From: Armigeres subalbatus
Taxonomy: Eukaryota > Arthropoda > Insecta > Diptera > Culicidae
Assembly: GCF_024139115.2 (NCBI RefSeq)
Contig: NC_085139.1
Coordinates: 138,315,121 to 138,379,120 of the forward strand
Direction: 5' to 3'
Length of the DNA: 64,000 nt
Below, one piece after another: positions 43,001 through 48,700 of this stretch. The notes under the pieces were generated by a model. The model had not been told where the DNA came from, ran no database searches, and saw only the letters and a program-made list of their open reading frames with translations. Position 1 is the first letter of the stretch. Every line of letters begins with the position of its first letter. The translations under genes and the position numbers were made by a program.

Positions 43001-44350
43001 CACCCGCTTTACAAGAGTGGAGCGATTGAGACTGAATCCAGCAGCGTGGGTGAATGTGCCATAAATGGCGAGAGCTCTGCTGGCAACAATACCGACAGCG
43101 GAACTGAAGAAGGAGGAAACGAGCTGGTACCTTCAAAGCAGGTCAACGCTGGCACGGGCTGTATAAAGAAATCGTCTTCTACTGTGATAGGGGATGGAAT
43201 TTTGGAGACTCCCAGGATACTGACGAGGAGAGGTTCGACGGAAAGCGGTTTCTTCTCATGTTTGAATGAAGACTTCAGTACGTACAAGTCGTCGCAATGT
43301 TGTTGCATGGATAAAGTAAATTTCGAATCTGCGGATCGACTGTCCGTCTGTAGGTGTGTCTACGGAGGTGTGAATAATATTGCTGGAAAATTGGAAGATT
43401 TGGAACTGGCCTCCAATCAAACTTTGAACGACAGCTCCAGTGTACTGCTATTTGATGAATCATCGACGAATGTAAGCTCGTTGAGAAGCATGGATGATCT
43501 TGAGCTATCGGACTCTATTAGGAAAAAGTTCAATTACCGACATCATGTGCTGAGTAATGTAGATATCGATGCACGATCTATAGATATGGGCCTTATCAAC
43601 AGGCTTGCACTAGATTCGGAAATACATAGCATGATTCAGAAGAATCAATTTACAAATCAACTGCTGTATTGTAAAAATCGATCTTCGTCAATTTTCACCG
43701 ATAGCTCGGATGATATCAGTTCGTTGGCTGGCTCAGACTCACTGCTGTGGGACGATCGGTCGTTCACAACAATACCCAATGCACGATCCGCACAAATTGC
43801 CAAAATAGTCGAATATTTCGAGCGGAAAGGTCAAACCTTCAAACCATTCACCGTACCTGATTCGGCTCTCGGATTTTCCGCGGGTCAAGCTGGCTCATCG
43901 GCGTCCTCAACGTCATCGTCAGCTTCTGGTGGTCACCATCAGTATCAGTATCATCACATGCATCGCAGTGGCGGAACCTCTGCTACCGATCCGGCACGAA
44001 GGCCATCCAACGGCTATTGTAAATTGACATCGGCGGAACTCCGGCAACGGACAGAGTACGAGGCGTTCTGCTTAGACTTGGAACGGAAGCAGACATCGGT
44101 GGGCTTGCAACAGCAACAGCAGCAGTTTCAGTATCAACAACAGGCGCAGCAACACCATCGATTGAACAACATCTGCGAAGGGAACGTCAGGTCGAAGCTC
44201 CAGCTGTTCGATAAGATGAAGCAGCAAAATGTTAATGCGGCGATTGCGCCACAGATTACAAATTCAGGAAGTAATAGTAGTATAAATAGTGTCAGCGGGA
44301 TGGCATTCCCGGCGACCAGTGGTAACATCGCGAATAATAATGAACCTTAA
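21871..44350 (+). CDS. cdi: TESK-family dual-specificity protein kinase (center divider orthologue), 3' six exons
   Basis: Coding join: 21871-22069, 22183-22268, 22343-22472, 22540-22665, 22918-23871, 42854-44350. All junctions are GT/AG and in phase, giving 996 residues to the stop at 44348-44350. The product starts inside the kinase C-lobe at RFMGVCV and contains the catalytic loop HRDLTSKNVL, GDFGLA, the activation-segment end GSPYWMSPE, and helix F DVFSYG. The LIMK/TESK-type C-lobe has [17 protein letters not shown] and RLAFYCC. HRDLTSKN marks TESK over LIMK. TESK kinases phosphorylate cofilin and act on actin. About 800 residues after the domain are Ser/Asn/Gln-rich. The P-loop, VAIK lysine and helix C are encoded upstream, probably outside the window. 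The last intron is 18,982 bp and full of transposons. Confidence 0.92.
22183..22268 (+). CDS. cdi: cdi exon b: magnesium-binding DFG loop
   Basis: Starts [20 protein letters not shown] and ends two bases into a Cys codon before GTATGC. The acceptor TTTTTTTCAAAG is strong. It supplies the DFG Asp. Confidence 0.93.
22343..22472 (+). CDS. cdi: cdi exon c: activation segment and helix F
   Basis: Starts with the final base of the split Cys codon, then [20 protein letters not shown], and ends ...CELIAR before GTAATC. The 74-bp intron in front of it is typical of insect minor introns by length. The SPE Glu and DVFSYG are encoded here. Confidence 0.93.
22540..22665 (+). CDS. cdi: cdi exon d: TESK/LIMK-specific C-lobe segment
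   Basis: 42 codons, [20 protein letters not shown] through CCT, between TTTTTTAG and GTAAGT. This block is the best family discriminator for TESK and LIMK kinases. Confidence 0.93.
22918..23871 (+). CDS. cdi: cdi exon e: end of kinase domain and Asn/Ser-rich tail
   Basis: 318 codons. [19 protein letters not shown] closes the kinase domain (the Arg in KSRP pairs with helix F in kinases). After that come Asn/Ser/Thr-rich sequence, a basic [15 protein letters not shown] motif, and an acidic run EEEEEDSV before the donor GTAAGT at 23872. The frame runs on past the donor to 24018, so reading through without splicing would add an unrelated 48-residue end. Confidence 0.92.
24057..24200 (+). mobile_element. 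Feilai-like SINE, 5' part only
   Basis: The head CCTTCCTTAGCCTAGTGTTT, a decayed B box (GGTTTCAAATCCC, 24117-24129) and GGATTGGAAACTTTCTCGAC follow the order of the full SINE at 1001-1290. The 3' half and the (GAA)n tail are missing. It lies in the last intron of the kinase gene. Confidence 0.75.
24284..25185. mobile_element. Fold-back MITE, about 0.9 kb, TA-flanked
   Basis: The ends are GAGTGGGG (24284) and its complement CCCCACTC (25185), each next to TA. The arms remain complementary far inwards: CCATATGCAAGAAATC (about 24625) faces GATTTTTTGCATATGG (about 24855), and TTTGCCGAAGAAGGTACG faces CGTGCCTTCTTCAGCAAAG. It is therefore one long inverted repeat with a short centre. It has no coding capacity. 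Confidence 0.75.
27839..28028 (+). mobile_element. mTA MITE, copy A (190 bp)
   Basis: TA at 27837-27838 and 28029-28030. The terminal repeat includes GACGGCTTTGGCAGGTTTTG, then TTCTATTATTGGCAGGGGG, and its complement at the right end, about 45 bp in all. It is non-coding. Confidence 0.88.
28087..28277 (-). mobile_element. mTA MITE, copy B (191 bp), inverted relative to copy A
   Basis: Nearly identical to copy A but in reverse orientation, with its own TA flanks (28085-28086 and 28278-28279). Outer bases read GGGGGAAAGACGGC on the left and GCCGTCATTCCCCC on the right. Only about 58 bp separate the two copies. Confidence 0.88.
29187..30059. other. Gene-free intron stretch with inverted-repeat debris
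   Basis: Contains a 32-bp perfect palindrome (listed separately) and the segment CCAATCGAACCGTCAAAAG (about 29421-29439), which recurs inverted near 30460-30485. No gene is supported. Confidence 0.5.
29669..29700. repeat. 32-bp perfect palindrome
   Basis: The half-site GGATTTTTTTACACGG (29669-29684) is followed directly by its exact reverse complement (29685-29700). ACACGG also occurs just upstream (29650-29655) and CCGTGT just downstream. It is possibly the centre of a decayed fold-back element. Confidence 0.9.
30060..30521. mobile_element. MITE with AGGCCTGAATAAGAG termini
   Basis: The left end AGGCCTGAATAAGAGGATCA and the reverse-complemented right end AGGCCTGAATAAGAGAAACG are both followed by CGGATAG. 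They are flanked by CTAG on both sides (30056-30059 and 30522-30525), or by TA if the ends are taken slightly further in. It is non-coding. It contains a 56-bp fragment (30301-30356) of the hammerhead-bearing repeat found at 2968 and 62110, without the ribozyme part. Confidence 0.65.
30821..30957 (-). pseudogene. L1-like ORF2, last codons and stop
   Basis: On the far side of the hAT insertion the minus strand continues with [30 protein letters not shown] and a stop at 30823-30821. The hAT duplication GCAGCTAC (30958-30965 and 36743-36750) marks the exact insertion point in the zinc-knuckle codons. Confidence 0.65.
31067..31294 (-). repeat. 3' LTR of the BEL/Pao element
   Basis: 228 bp, same sequence as the 5' LTR, bordered by the polypurine tract on its upstream side and by AATAC on its outer side. 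Confidence 0.95.
31292..31795 (-). pseudogene. BEL/Pao integrase core end and C-terminal domain
   Basis: 167 codons in a frame different from the main ORF. Just upstream, out of frame with the 951-codon [16 protein letters not shown] supplies the second catalytic Asp. The frame itself holds the catalytic Glu in [13 protein letters not shown] and the BEL-type C-terminal segment [20 protein letters not shown]. The first catalytic Asp was lost in the deletion near 31845. The frame ends at the polypurine tract. Confidence 0.85.
31295..31306 (-). other. Polypurine tract
   Basis: In element orientation ACGGGGGGAGAA lies immediately before the 3' LTR, in the position and composition of a plus-strand priming site. 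Confidence 0.8.
31801..34656 (-). CDS. BEL/Pao Gag-protease with truncated RT fused to pre-integrase
   Basis: 951 codons without a stop; the first true ATG is at about 34647. In order: Gag core of the DUF1759 kind (about 30-210, [19 protein letters not shown]), Cys/His knuckles ([28 protein letters not shown] and H to about 325), aspartic protease LLDSGFDSN (about 395), the post-protease domain, and the RT start ending at motif A, VLTADI (residue 720, near 32497). There the sequence jumps in frame to the region between RNase H and integrase ([13 protein letters not shown]). The integrase H2C2 zinc domain follows (HEEHHHVGQ ... CQTC), then a second deletion that shifts the frame to a stop at 31801. 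Gag and protease could still be made. Confidence 0.9.
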   Translation of the reverse strand: MFAMKIERSVSSTAMNQVAIQQPPVYVHTQAPQLHAPFPTFDGNPENWYSFKSLFSSIMAKYSNETPAMKILHLRNSLVGEAKDKIDQDIVNSNDYSLAWKILTDAYEDRRLIMDTHIDAVLDIPKVSKDSRGKSILKMVEIAVKNTDALKNHGYPVQGLSELIFVNVLYKKLDKDTQEQWESKLGIGNMPEYTDFIDFLREKGRILQRTSRSQQQTSLHPILPSKQRHIVSQKQISPVVSKSFIQTTKESCPCCKADHSIYRCTKFQELGTGERKTIVAKAMLCFNCLKSKHRVADCQSDQTCKIRGCGRKHHSMLHPVDTQQESIQQQTIVPKPADQVEPTEEGVSKPKATTLCGSVGGVKRQVLLSTAEVLMVGRDGITIKSRALLDSGFDSNIVTEKLAAKLKLQMQHVDLPISGLNDIQTRVKYIVSTSIISCVNQFSSSILDFLVVPKVTSNLPVTDVEYRSWPLPPSIKLADPTFHTPGEIDLIIGNEIFFDLIKQGRLKLGNETTLTETELGWIVGGSVRTRKSKSSARVCQMSHHDDMLNKTMRQFWEIENVDADSNMSVTEALVEEHYIKTHSREENGRYIVRLPFNECKKELGDSYEIANRRLDKLLITLAKDPLKREQYFRFMAEYRSLGHMEEINETTRDGYYLPHHAVFKTASSTTKIRVVFDGSAKTTTGLSLNDIGCVGPTDQSDLLSIILRFCSHPIVLTADIPILQQAMPRMDEPEMIAEIPELRSRTVLAAVGGDDSIPLNRVSDYRKLLRSWAYVMRFIAIVRFKKREVSNISATEMANAERVIFSVVQGQVFGDLLKKLQEKSMKRHSLSNLALFIGQDGLIRVGGRLKYSAIPYDGRHQVLLPERHHVTVSLIRKLHEEHHHVGQGGLLAIVRECYWPLRAKSIIKRIISGCQTCAKYRPNISSQFMGNLPEHSLELTMVLLLSEPTTS
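34644..34973 (-). CDS. BEL/Pao Gag, N-terminal coiled-coil part
   Basis: 109 residues, Lys/Glu-rich at the start ([20 protein letters not shown]), then amphipathic helices likely to form a coiled coil. It ends at the point where the main Gag-Pol frame opens in another frame (overlap of about 13 nt at 34644-34656), so either a programmed shift or a frameshift mutation separates the two. Confidence 0.65.
   Translation of the reverse strand: MPLPSIAEQKTAKKKKEEQCKMEKSLEVLYDRCDMLLEKLLRIQESISEENVSTHLLHLNLETLRRSADEYEKHHVDLSALLIKEDRIELRKQYASFEKLHNQLYVCLQ
35363..35380 (-). other. Probable tRNA primer-binding site
   Basis: Directly downstream of the 5' LTR in element orientation the sequence reads TTTTGGTCCGTTCTCCCG. 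TGG at or near the start is usual for primer-binding sites. The matching tRNA was not identified. Confidence 0.5.
35381..35608 (-). repeat. 5' LTR of the BEL/Pao element
   Basis: 228 bp. In element orientation it starts TGAATTGTTATG and ends ATCGAAGACA. It matches the other LTR at every position I compared. Confidence 0.95.
36764..37165. mobile_element. MITE-like repeat rich in ACCCAAA/TTTGGGT
   Basis: The left end CACTGAAAACCAAAACTACC and the inverted right end CACACGGACAGATAAATCAA are both followed by CCCAAA, an imperfect terminal inverted repeat. The AACCCAAATTTGAGT motif is repeated inside in both orientations. It interrupts the zinc-knuckle codons of the L1-like ORF2. No target duplication was recognised. 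Confidence 0.6.
37166..37479 (-). pseudogene. L1-like ORF2, C-terminal segment up to the first Cys pair
   Basis: Ends with [20 protein letters not shown] and ENCQHCD, the first Cys pair of the closing zinc knuckle. The reading frame is then interrupted by a MITE. The matching His and Cys are encoded on the other side (36763-36743: [11 protein letters not shown]). Confidence 0.65.
38255..38473 (-). pseudogene. L1-like ORF2, segment after the RT core
   Basis: The frame includes [20 protein letters not shown] followed by [11 protein letters not shown]. This resembles the conserved LGV...W block after the palm in L1-type RTs. It sits in the right order and orientation between the RT core and the C-terminal segment. 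Confidence 0.55.
38867..39743 (-). pseudogene. L1-like ORF2: endonuclease end and reverse transcriptase
   Basis: 39743-39081 holds [11 protein letters not shown] and [11 protein letters not shown] (endonuclease end), then the pre-RT linker with [14 protein letters not shown] and, after a deletion, VRQGDPL (RT motif B). The overlapping frame 39187-38867 carries the catalytic motif [13 protein letters not shown]. The fingers and the first catalytic Asp between the linker and motif B are missing. Confidence 0.75.
39745..40242 (-). pseudogene. L1-like ORF2 endonuclease domain
   Basis: Opens [20 protein letters not shown], the start of an APE-type endonuclease. The catalytic Glu is in [12 protein letters not shown]. 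Then come [11 protein letters not shown] and [11 protein letters not shown], where an Asn replaces the usual Asp of GDFN, which would disable catalysis. The final SDH part lies in the next frame ([10 protein letters not shown]). Confidence 0.75.
40091..41274 (-). pseudogene. L1-like LINE ORF1
   Basis: Two frames joined by a frameshift near 40970. The first (41274-40963) encodes an RRM-like N-terminal region with [19 protein letters not shown] and [18 protein letters not shown]. The second (40975-40091) continues with [13 protein letters not shown], a Cys/His cluster around [16 protein letters not shown], then a Pro/Ala/Ser-rich linker ([18 protein letters not shown]). Part of the last third may be out of frame. 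The expected role is RNA binding during retrotransposition. Confidence 0.6.
41415..42390 (+). mobile_element. 5'-truncated I-clade (or LOA) LINE, 3' end
   Basis: An open RNase H/C-terminal coding part (41427-42029), about 340 bp of 3' UTR and an A-rich end at 42373-42387. Most of ORF2 is missing, the usual outcome of incomplete reverse transcription. Its orientation is opposite to the neighbouring L1-like LINE. Confidence 0.75.
41427..42029 (+). pseudogene. LINE ORF2 C-terminus with RNase H domain
   Basis: 200 codons. The C-terminal part of the RNase H domain is clear from the His in [19 protein letters not shown] and the Asp in ERAD. Beyond it come [20 protein letters not shown] and a Cys/His motif [17 protein letters not shown]. 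An RNase H domain after RT is characteristic of I, LOA and R1-group LINEs. The downstream arrangement resembles mosquito I elements. The ATG shown is internal and not a real start. Confidence 0.8.
42391..42853 (+). other. cdi: 3' end of the 19-kb kinase-gene intron
   Basis: AT-rich, ending in the pyrimidine-rich acceptor tract TTCTTCTTTTGCAG at 42840-42853. No other feature is seen. Confidence 0.6.
42854..44350 (+). CDS. cdi: cdi exon f: C-terminal tail, terminal coding exon
   Basis: 498 codons plus stop, starting [20 protein letters not shown] after the acceptor CTTCTTTTGCAG. The frame is phase 0, as required by exon e. Residues are Ser-rich, and a Cys-rich patch (SSQCCCMDK ... VCRCVYGG) sits about 145-180 residues in. 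Near the end are a His/Tyr repeat ([11 protein letters not shown]) and a Gln-rich run ([16 protein letters not shown]). No domain is recognised, and the assignment to cdi is from phase, orientation and open frame. Confidence 0.85.
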   Translation, partial: SKPRATDQQEIGSTEEMANQPGYTFSRKVSVGGGSGIKKYRANFTELSSHPLYKSGAIETESSSVGECAINGESSAGNNTDSGTEEGGNELVPSKQVNAGTGCIKKSSSTVIGDGILETPRILTRRGSTESGFFSCLNEDFSTYKSSQCCCMDKVNFESADRLSVCRCVYGGVNNIAGKLEDLELASNQTLNDSSSVLLFDESSTNVSSLRSMDDLELSDSIRKKFNYRHHVLSNVDIDARSIDMGLINRLALDSEIHSMIQKNQFTNQLLYCKNRSSSIFTDSSDDISSLAGSDSLLWDDRSFTTIPNARSAQIAKIVEYFERKGQTFKPFTVPDSALGFSAGQAGSSASSTSSSASGGHHQYQYHHMHRSGGTSATDPARRPSNGYCKLTSAELRQRTEYEAFCLDLERKQTSVGLQQQQQQFQYQQQAQQHHRLNNICEGNVRSKLQLFDKMKQQNVNAAIAPQITNSGSNSSINSVSGMAFPATSGNIANNNEP

Positions 44351-44559
44351 TGTTCATCGATGTGGGCATAAAGTTTAAAATTTCAAGATAAAACCGGAAA
44401 CGGTTCGGACTGGTTTAACTTTTTTCTTTTTTTTATCAGGACCTGGTGTCAGCTGTTACAGTAGGTCGATCATTATACTCGAATGACCTTTATACTAATT
44501 TCATACCCTGGCATATTTTTGTGCAAATTCTTTTGAAATTGATCCGCCTTATATGTATC
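44351..44559 (+). other. cdi: Proximal 3' UTR of the kinase gene
   Basis: Sequence after the stop codon up to a Ty1/copia fragment. No AATAAA is present before that fragment, so the transcript may run into it or use a non-canonical signal. Confidence 0.4.
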
Positions 44560-45460
44560 CATGTATCAATGCTCCGTCCGTGGCCGCAAAAAAAGAGAAC
44601 GGATCTCCGGATATGGCAATTTACCGACTGTATGTGCACTTTGCTTCGGTATCGCGAACACGGTGGCTTTATTCGAGGCCTTGTTTTCCGCCACCGTCAT
44701 TTGTATAAGAACCGGGAACACTATACCAATGCAGCATTTTATTTCGCTGGATCCGGAACTCAGATTGTGACGATGGTTTTTGGTAGCCTTGAGATACCGG
44801 AGGACCCTCTTTGCTACGGTCCCATCTCGGTTGAAGGAATTAGTAACTTTTCTTGACAGTACTGACACAGGGGCTGAGAATTACCCGTGTTCTAAAAGCA
44901 AACTGCTAACCAAATGCGGTAAGATGTGTTTGTATACCTATTGCCTATAGGCAATTGGTCTTCCTCCTTTTGGGTAAGGTACGCGGAGTCGATTGGCACC
45001 TTTGATGGTTTCGCTTCTTCGCCTAACCACTTTTTCGATGTAATTTGTGTGGTCGAGGGTGTAATATTTAATGACTTTTTCGACACATAGGAACTGCTTC
45101 AACTTTCCGAGGCAGAATAGTTTGAACGTTTACTGTAGTTGTTGACATATCTTAGCGAATTCTTCCCGTTGTGGTTCTACACTTTCATGCATGAATTTCT
45201 GCTTGTTGGAAGCTCATGAACTTGAACACTCCGTAGGTCGTTGATTTCCATGAGGATTGTTTCAGCCCATAAAAGTTGCATTTGAGATTGCATACCACGT
45301 CGTTTCAATCGAAACCGGGAGGCTGTTTCTTGTAAGTGTCTTCTAGCAGATCCACATACAGGCGCGTCCAGGTGTTTAACAAACATTTGTTGCTTACAGG
45401 CTTGTTCGAAGATAGTCCGAAGAGTTTTCTTGGCAGAATTGGGGTTTGATCCCACGAAAC
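44560..45460 (-). pseudogene. Ty1/copia polyprotein remnant (RT to RNase H region)
   Basis: Three broken minus-strand frames in the order expected for copia Pol. 45455-45177 has LRTIFEQACKQQMFVKHLD, the RT stretch before the first catalytic block. 45086-44892 has KPSKVPIDSAYLTQKEEDQ. 44868-44566 has SRKVTNSFNRDGTVAKRVLR and YLKATKNHRHNL, the conserved block before RNase H. Frameshifts separate all three. No LTR is seen. Confidence 0.7.
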
Positions 45461-45500
45461 CAGTACGCTAGACAGTTGCTTTCCCTACTAAGCTAAGAAG
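45415..45500 (-). mobile_element. tRNA-derived SINE-like head
   Basis: On the minus strand TTAGCTTAGTAGGGAAAGC resembles an A box and GGGATCAAACCCC a B box, with TGTCTAGCGTACTGG between them. Acceptor-stem pairing is absent, so this is a SINE head or decayed tRNA relative, not a functional tRNA. Confidence 0.4.
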
Positions 45501-45610
45501 GACCTCCATCGTCTTCCGCAGCTCAGAGTTACTAATGAGATCAAATTTCCAACAGGTACATAGCTGAACTCTCGCAATCTATTTTTCGGGTTAGAAACCT
45601 TTTTTTGTGT

Positions 45611-45759
45611 GTCTTTATTAAGGAGACTTTCAGCCCGAGGCTGGCTCGTCTCCTGGCTTAGGAACCTCACAATTAACAACTGTGGAAGTGCTTACTAAAC
45701 ACTAAGCTGCGAGGCGGCAATGTCCCAGTTTCTCCACTGATTCCAATAAGAAGAAGAAG
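45611..45759 (+). mobile_element. Dispersed module joined to a Feilai SINE 3' end
   Basis: 45611-45652 matches the module at 2875-2910 (TTTATTAAGGAGACTTTCAG and on). From 45655 the sequence follows the SINE 3' half (AACTGTGGAAGTGCTTAC; AAGCTGCGAGGCGGCAATG) and ends in (GAA)n. The tRNA-like head is missing. Confidence 0.7.
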
Positions 45760-48700
45760 TGTGTGCCGCTTCTCGATGTTGCACTACCAAAGTTATAATT
45801 TTACGGCAGATTGAAAGAGACAAACGACACTCGGCGGTGGTAATTCGAACGAAAACCTCTTTCCTTCATCCAATTTTTCTTGCACCTTAAAGCTCTGAGC
45901 TACTAGAAATTCTTACCAATCAAAAACAAGGAATAAAAATTGTTTTGTTGTCATGTCTCGTAGTTTTTTTTTAAATCTAGTACTTATTTAAACGTTCTTT
46001 CGATTCCCTGATCTCTCCTTATATCGATGGACTTTTCAACATCGAGAAGTGAAGAGTCGATTTATTATAATAGGTAAATGTTTACTTTTTCAGCCTTTAC
46101 TATTCAGCTTTAAGAATTTTCAGCATTATGTAATGGTATCGCGAAATAACGTGTTATAAAGTGACTCAAATAATTGGTAGGTATGTTACAGCTGATTCTC
46201 AGGTCCGAATATTTTCGATACATATAAATCGAATCGAACTTGGATTAAACATGTAGGCTTAAAAAAATGGATGCCTAGAATATATGTGTGGTCAATTAAC
46301 TGACCACATGGTGCGTTGAAAACAGAACTTGATTGTCTCAAAAGACGGAATCGACGAGCAATGAGTATACACAGAAGAACTGTTACTAATGTTGCAACTG
46401 TTACCCTTGCAAATGCACAAACATTTTTTTATTCTGTTTCATGTATGTAAGAACCTATCTGCGTCGTCATTGATTACGATTATGCGATTAAAAGTAAGCA
46501 AATAAAATCCTTTCACGAAGAACAGGAAATAATCCGCCAGTGTTTTATTCATCAATGCAAGAGGATTGTTTGTATATTCGTATATAACATTAAAGGCCTT
46601 ATATTTTTCAAGAAACTACAAATAAATGAATTGAAACACACCATAGAATTAAAAAAAAAACTCACATGTTTACTAGAGTGCAAACAGACCCAACTACACA
46701 GTGTACATTGTAGATAAAAATATACATTTAAAAGTTAGAAAAACAAGAATTGTTTTCTGTTGTAGTCAAAATTATACACAATGAACGCAATCGGAAACAG
46801 ACAGACATAGAACATTTATCACTCAATTATTAGAGTATAATACCACAAACATATGAACATACGTTTGAAACTTTTTGACGTCCATTTAATAAGTGAAGAA
46901 GATATAATGATCATTTATCTAGTGATAAATAAGCTAAACATAATATTAATGTAGTTGTCGCAGATTAATAAAATGAAAAGAAGAAGAAGAGAAAACGCAA
47001 CTAATGCCAAAACATTCTACCCAGATATTTTACATAAATCCAACGTCGAATCATTAAATCGTCTTCCCCATCCTTCATATATAAAACATAAAGCCAAGCA
47101 GTGTTGAACGGGCTGATAAAGCTTGTTAACAACCTTCCATTTCCAGTTGCCAATCTCCAGTCTGACTTTAGCCAATCCAACCTAACCTAACCTATCGCAC
47201 CAGGAGGAAACAAACCTTGAAATAGCTTTAACAGTATTTTATGTTCCTAGATTTGTGTATCGTAGATTCATCTCACTACAAAGCGATACAGATGGAACAA
47301 CGAGGTTTTTCGCAATCAATGAATTCAGCTCACAATCAAAATACAAAACGCAGCTTTTCTATTTTTCTCTTAGTACCGTATGAATAGAAACCGTTCAGTA
47401 TCATAACCATATCGCTTATCGTATCACATAATATCCATATCTTTGAATTTACTTTTATACTTTCCGAATGACTGTGGAGGTTTTTTGAAGCTGATTGATT
47501 GATTATGTCAGTTTTTATATCAATTGAACGTTTACGGATTGATGACTTTGTACCTAAAATTAATTTGATTTCGGATCTTTGCATTATATCTAATCGTACC
47601 GTGAGCGCATATCCTTTGGCGTATTCCCTAATTCTGTAGTTTTTATGCAAAATTTGCATAACAGTGATCCTCGTAGGATTACTTTCTTCTGTGCATTCAA
47701 GCATGGAGGCTTTTGGGAATAATATATCAACAACATTTCATGAATTTTACGATGATATCAAAAAGTGTACAGAATATAGTGCGTTCACCATACCATGTTC
47801 GGGGCAAATAAAGTTCCTTAAAATGAGCAGAAAATACACTTCATTCAACATTTGGACAAACTTTAGAGGATAAAACAATGACAAATTACGATTTTTCTAT
47901 ATTTCACACTTGAGCACACACGCGGGTATTTTTGTACAATACTACCTGGTGGAAAAACATGGCTCGTAATATACAGCTCAAACAGCCTGAATATATGATC
48001 CTGAACCGTGGATGTGATGAAAACGTTGGTTAATTTTTTCTCAATAATATTTACTAGTTAATCGGAATAAAAAAAATGTATTCCAAACACAGTAACTTTT
48101 GTGAACTAGGCTTTCTCCCTTACATTTGGAAAGTTGTATTGAAATGGGCATATTTGCAATACTAGTTTATATTGTAAGGGTGAAATCAGGAGTGATTCAG
48201 TTTGATTCTAAATTTTCGACCACTATTCTAGTTTGCATCTGGAGCAAAATAGAACAAACTCGCTGGTTTCCCCAGCAGTGTTCTATTCACGTTTTTCAAA
48301 TTTTCAATTAATTGAAATCATTATGTTACTGCCAAGAAAGGCGCCGGAATTGCAAAGTGGATTGATCCGTAGATAAAATGACGCATCCATACACCAAAAC
48401 AATTGAAAAATATTTGAATCTCGTGATTCAATCGTGGTTCAAATCTGCAGAAAATAGAACGGAGCGTTATACCAGTTTTATTTTTTTGACAGTTGACTGG
48501 TATAAAAACTGAATCTAGAACAGCTGCTGGGAAATTCAATGTTTCAGATTCATATTCAAACTGACAGCCCCGAACGATTTGAATCACTGCTGATTTTACT
48601 CTAATAATTTTACGATTCGATTATCACCGTATGGTTCTACATTATCGATTAAGTAGTTTTTAGTGATAAGCATATCTTCTATTGAGATTAAATTAGGCGT

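Noticed and set aside
47336..47704. 122-codon minus-strand frame in the gene-free region
   Set aside because: No recognisable domain, no splice or promoter context, AT-rich composition. A chance frame cannot be excluded.
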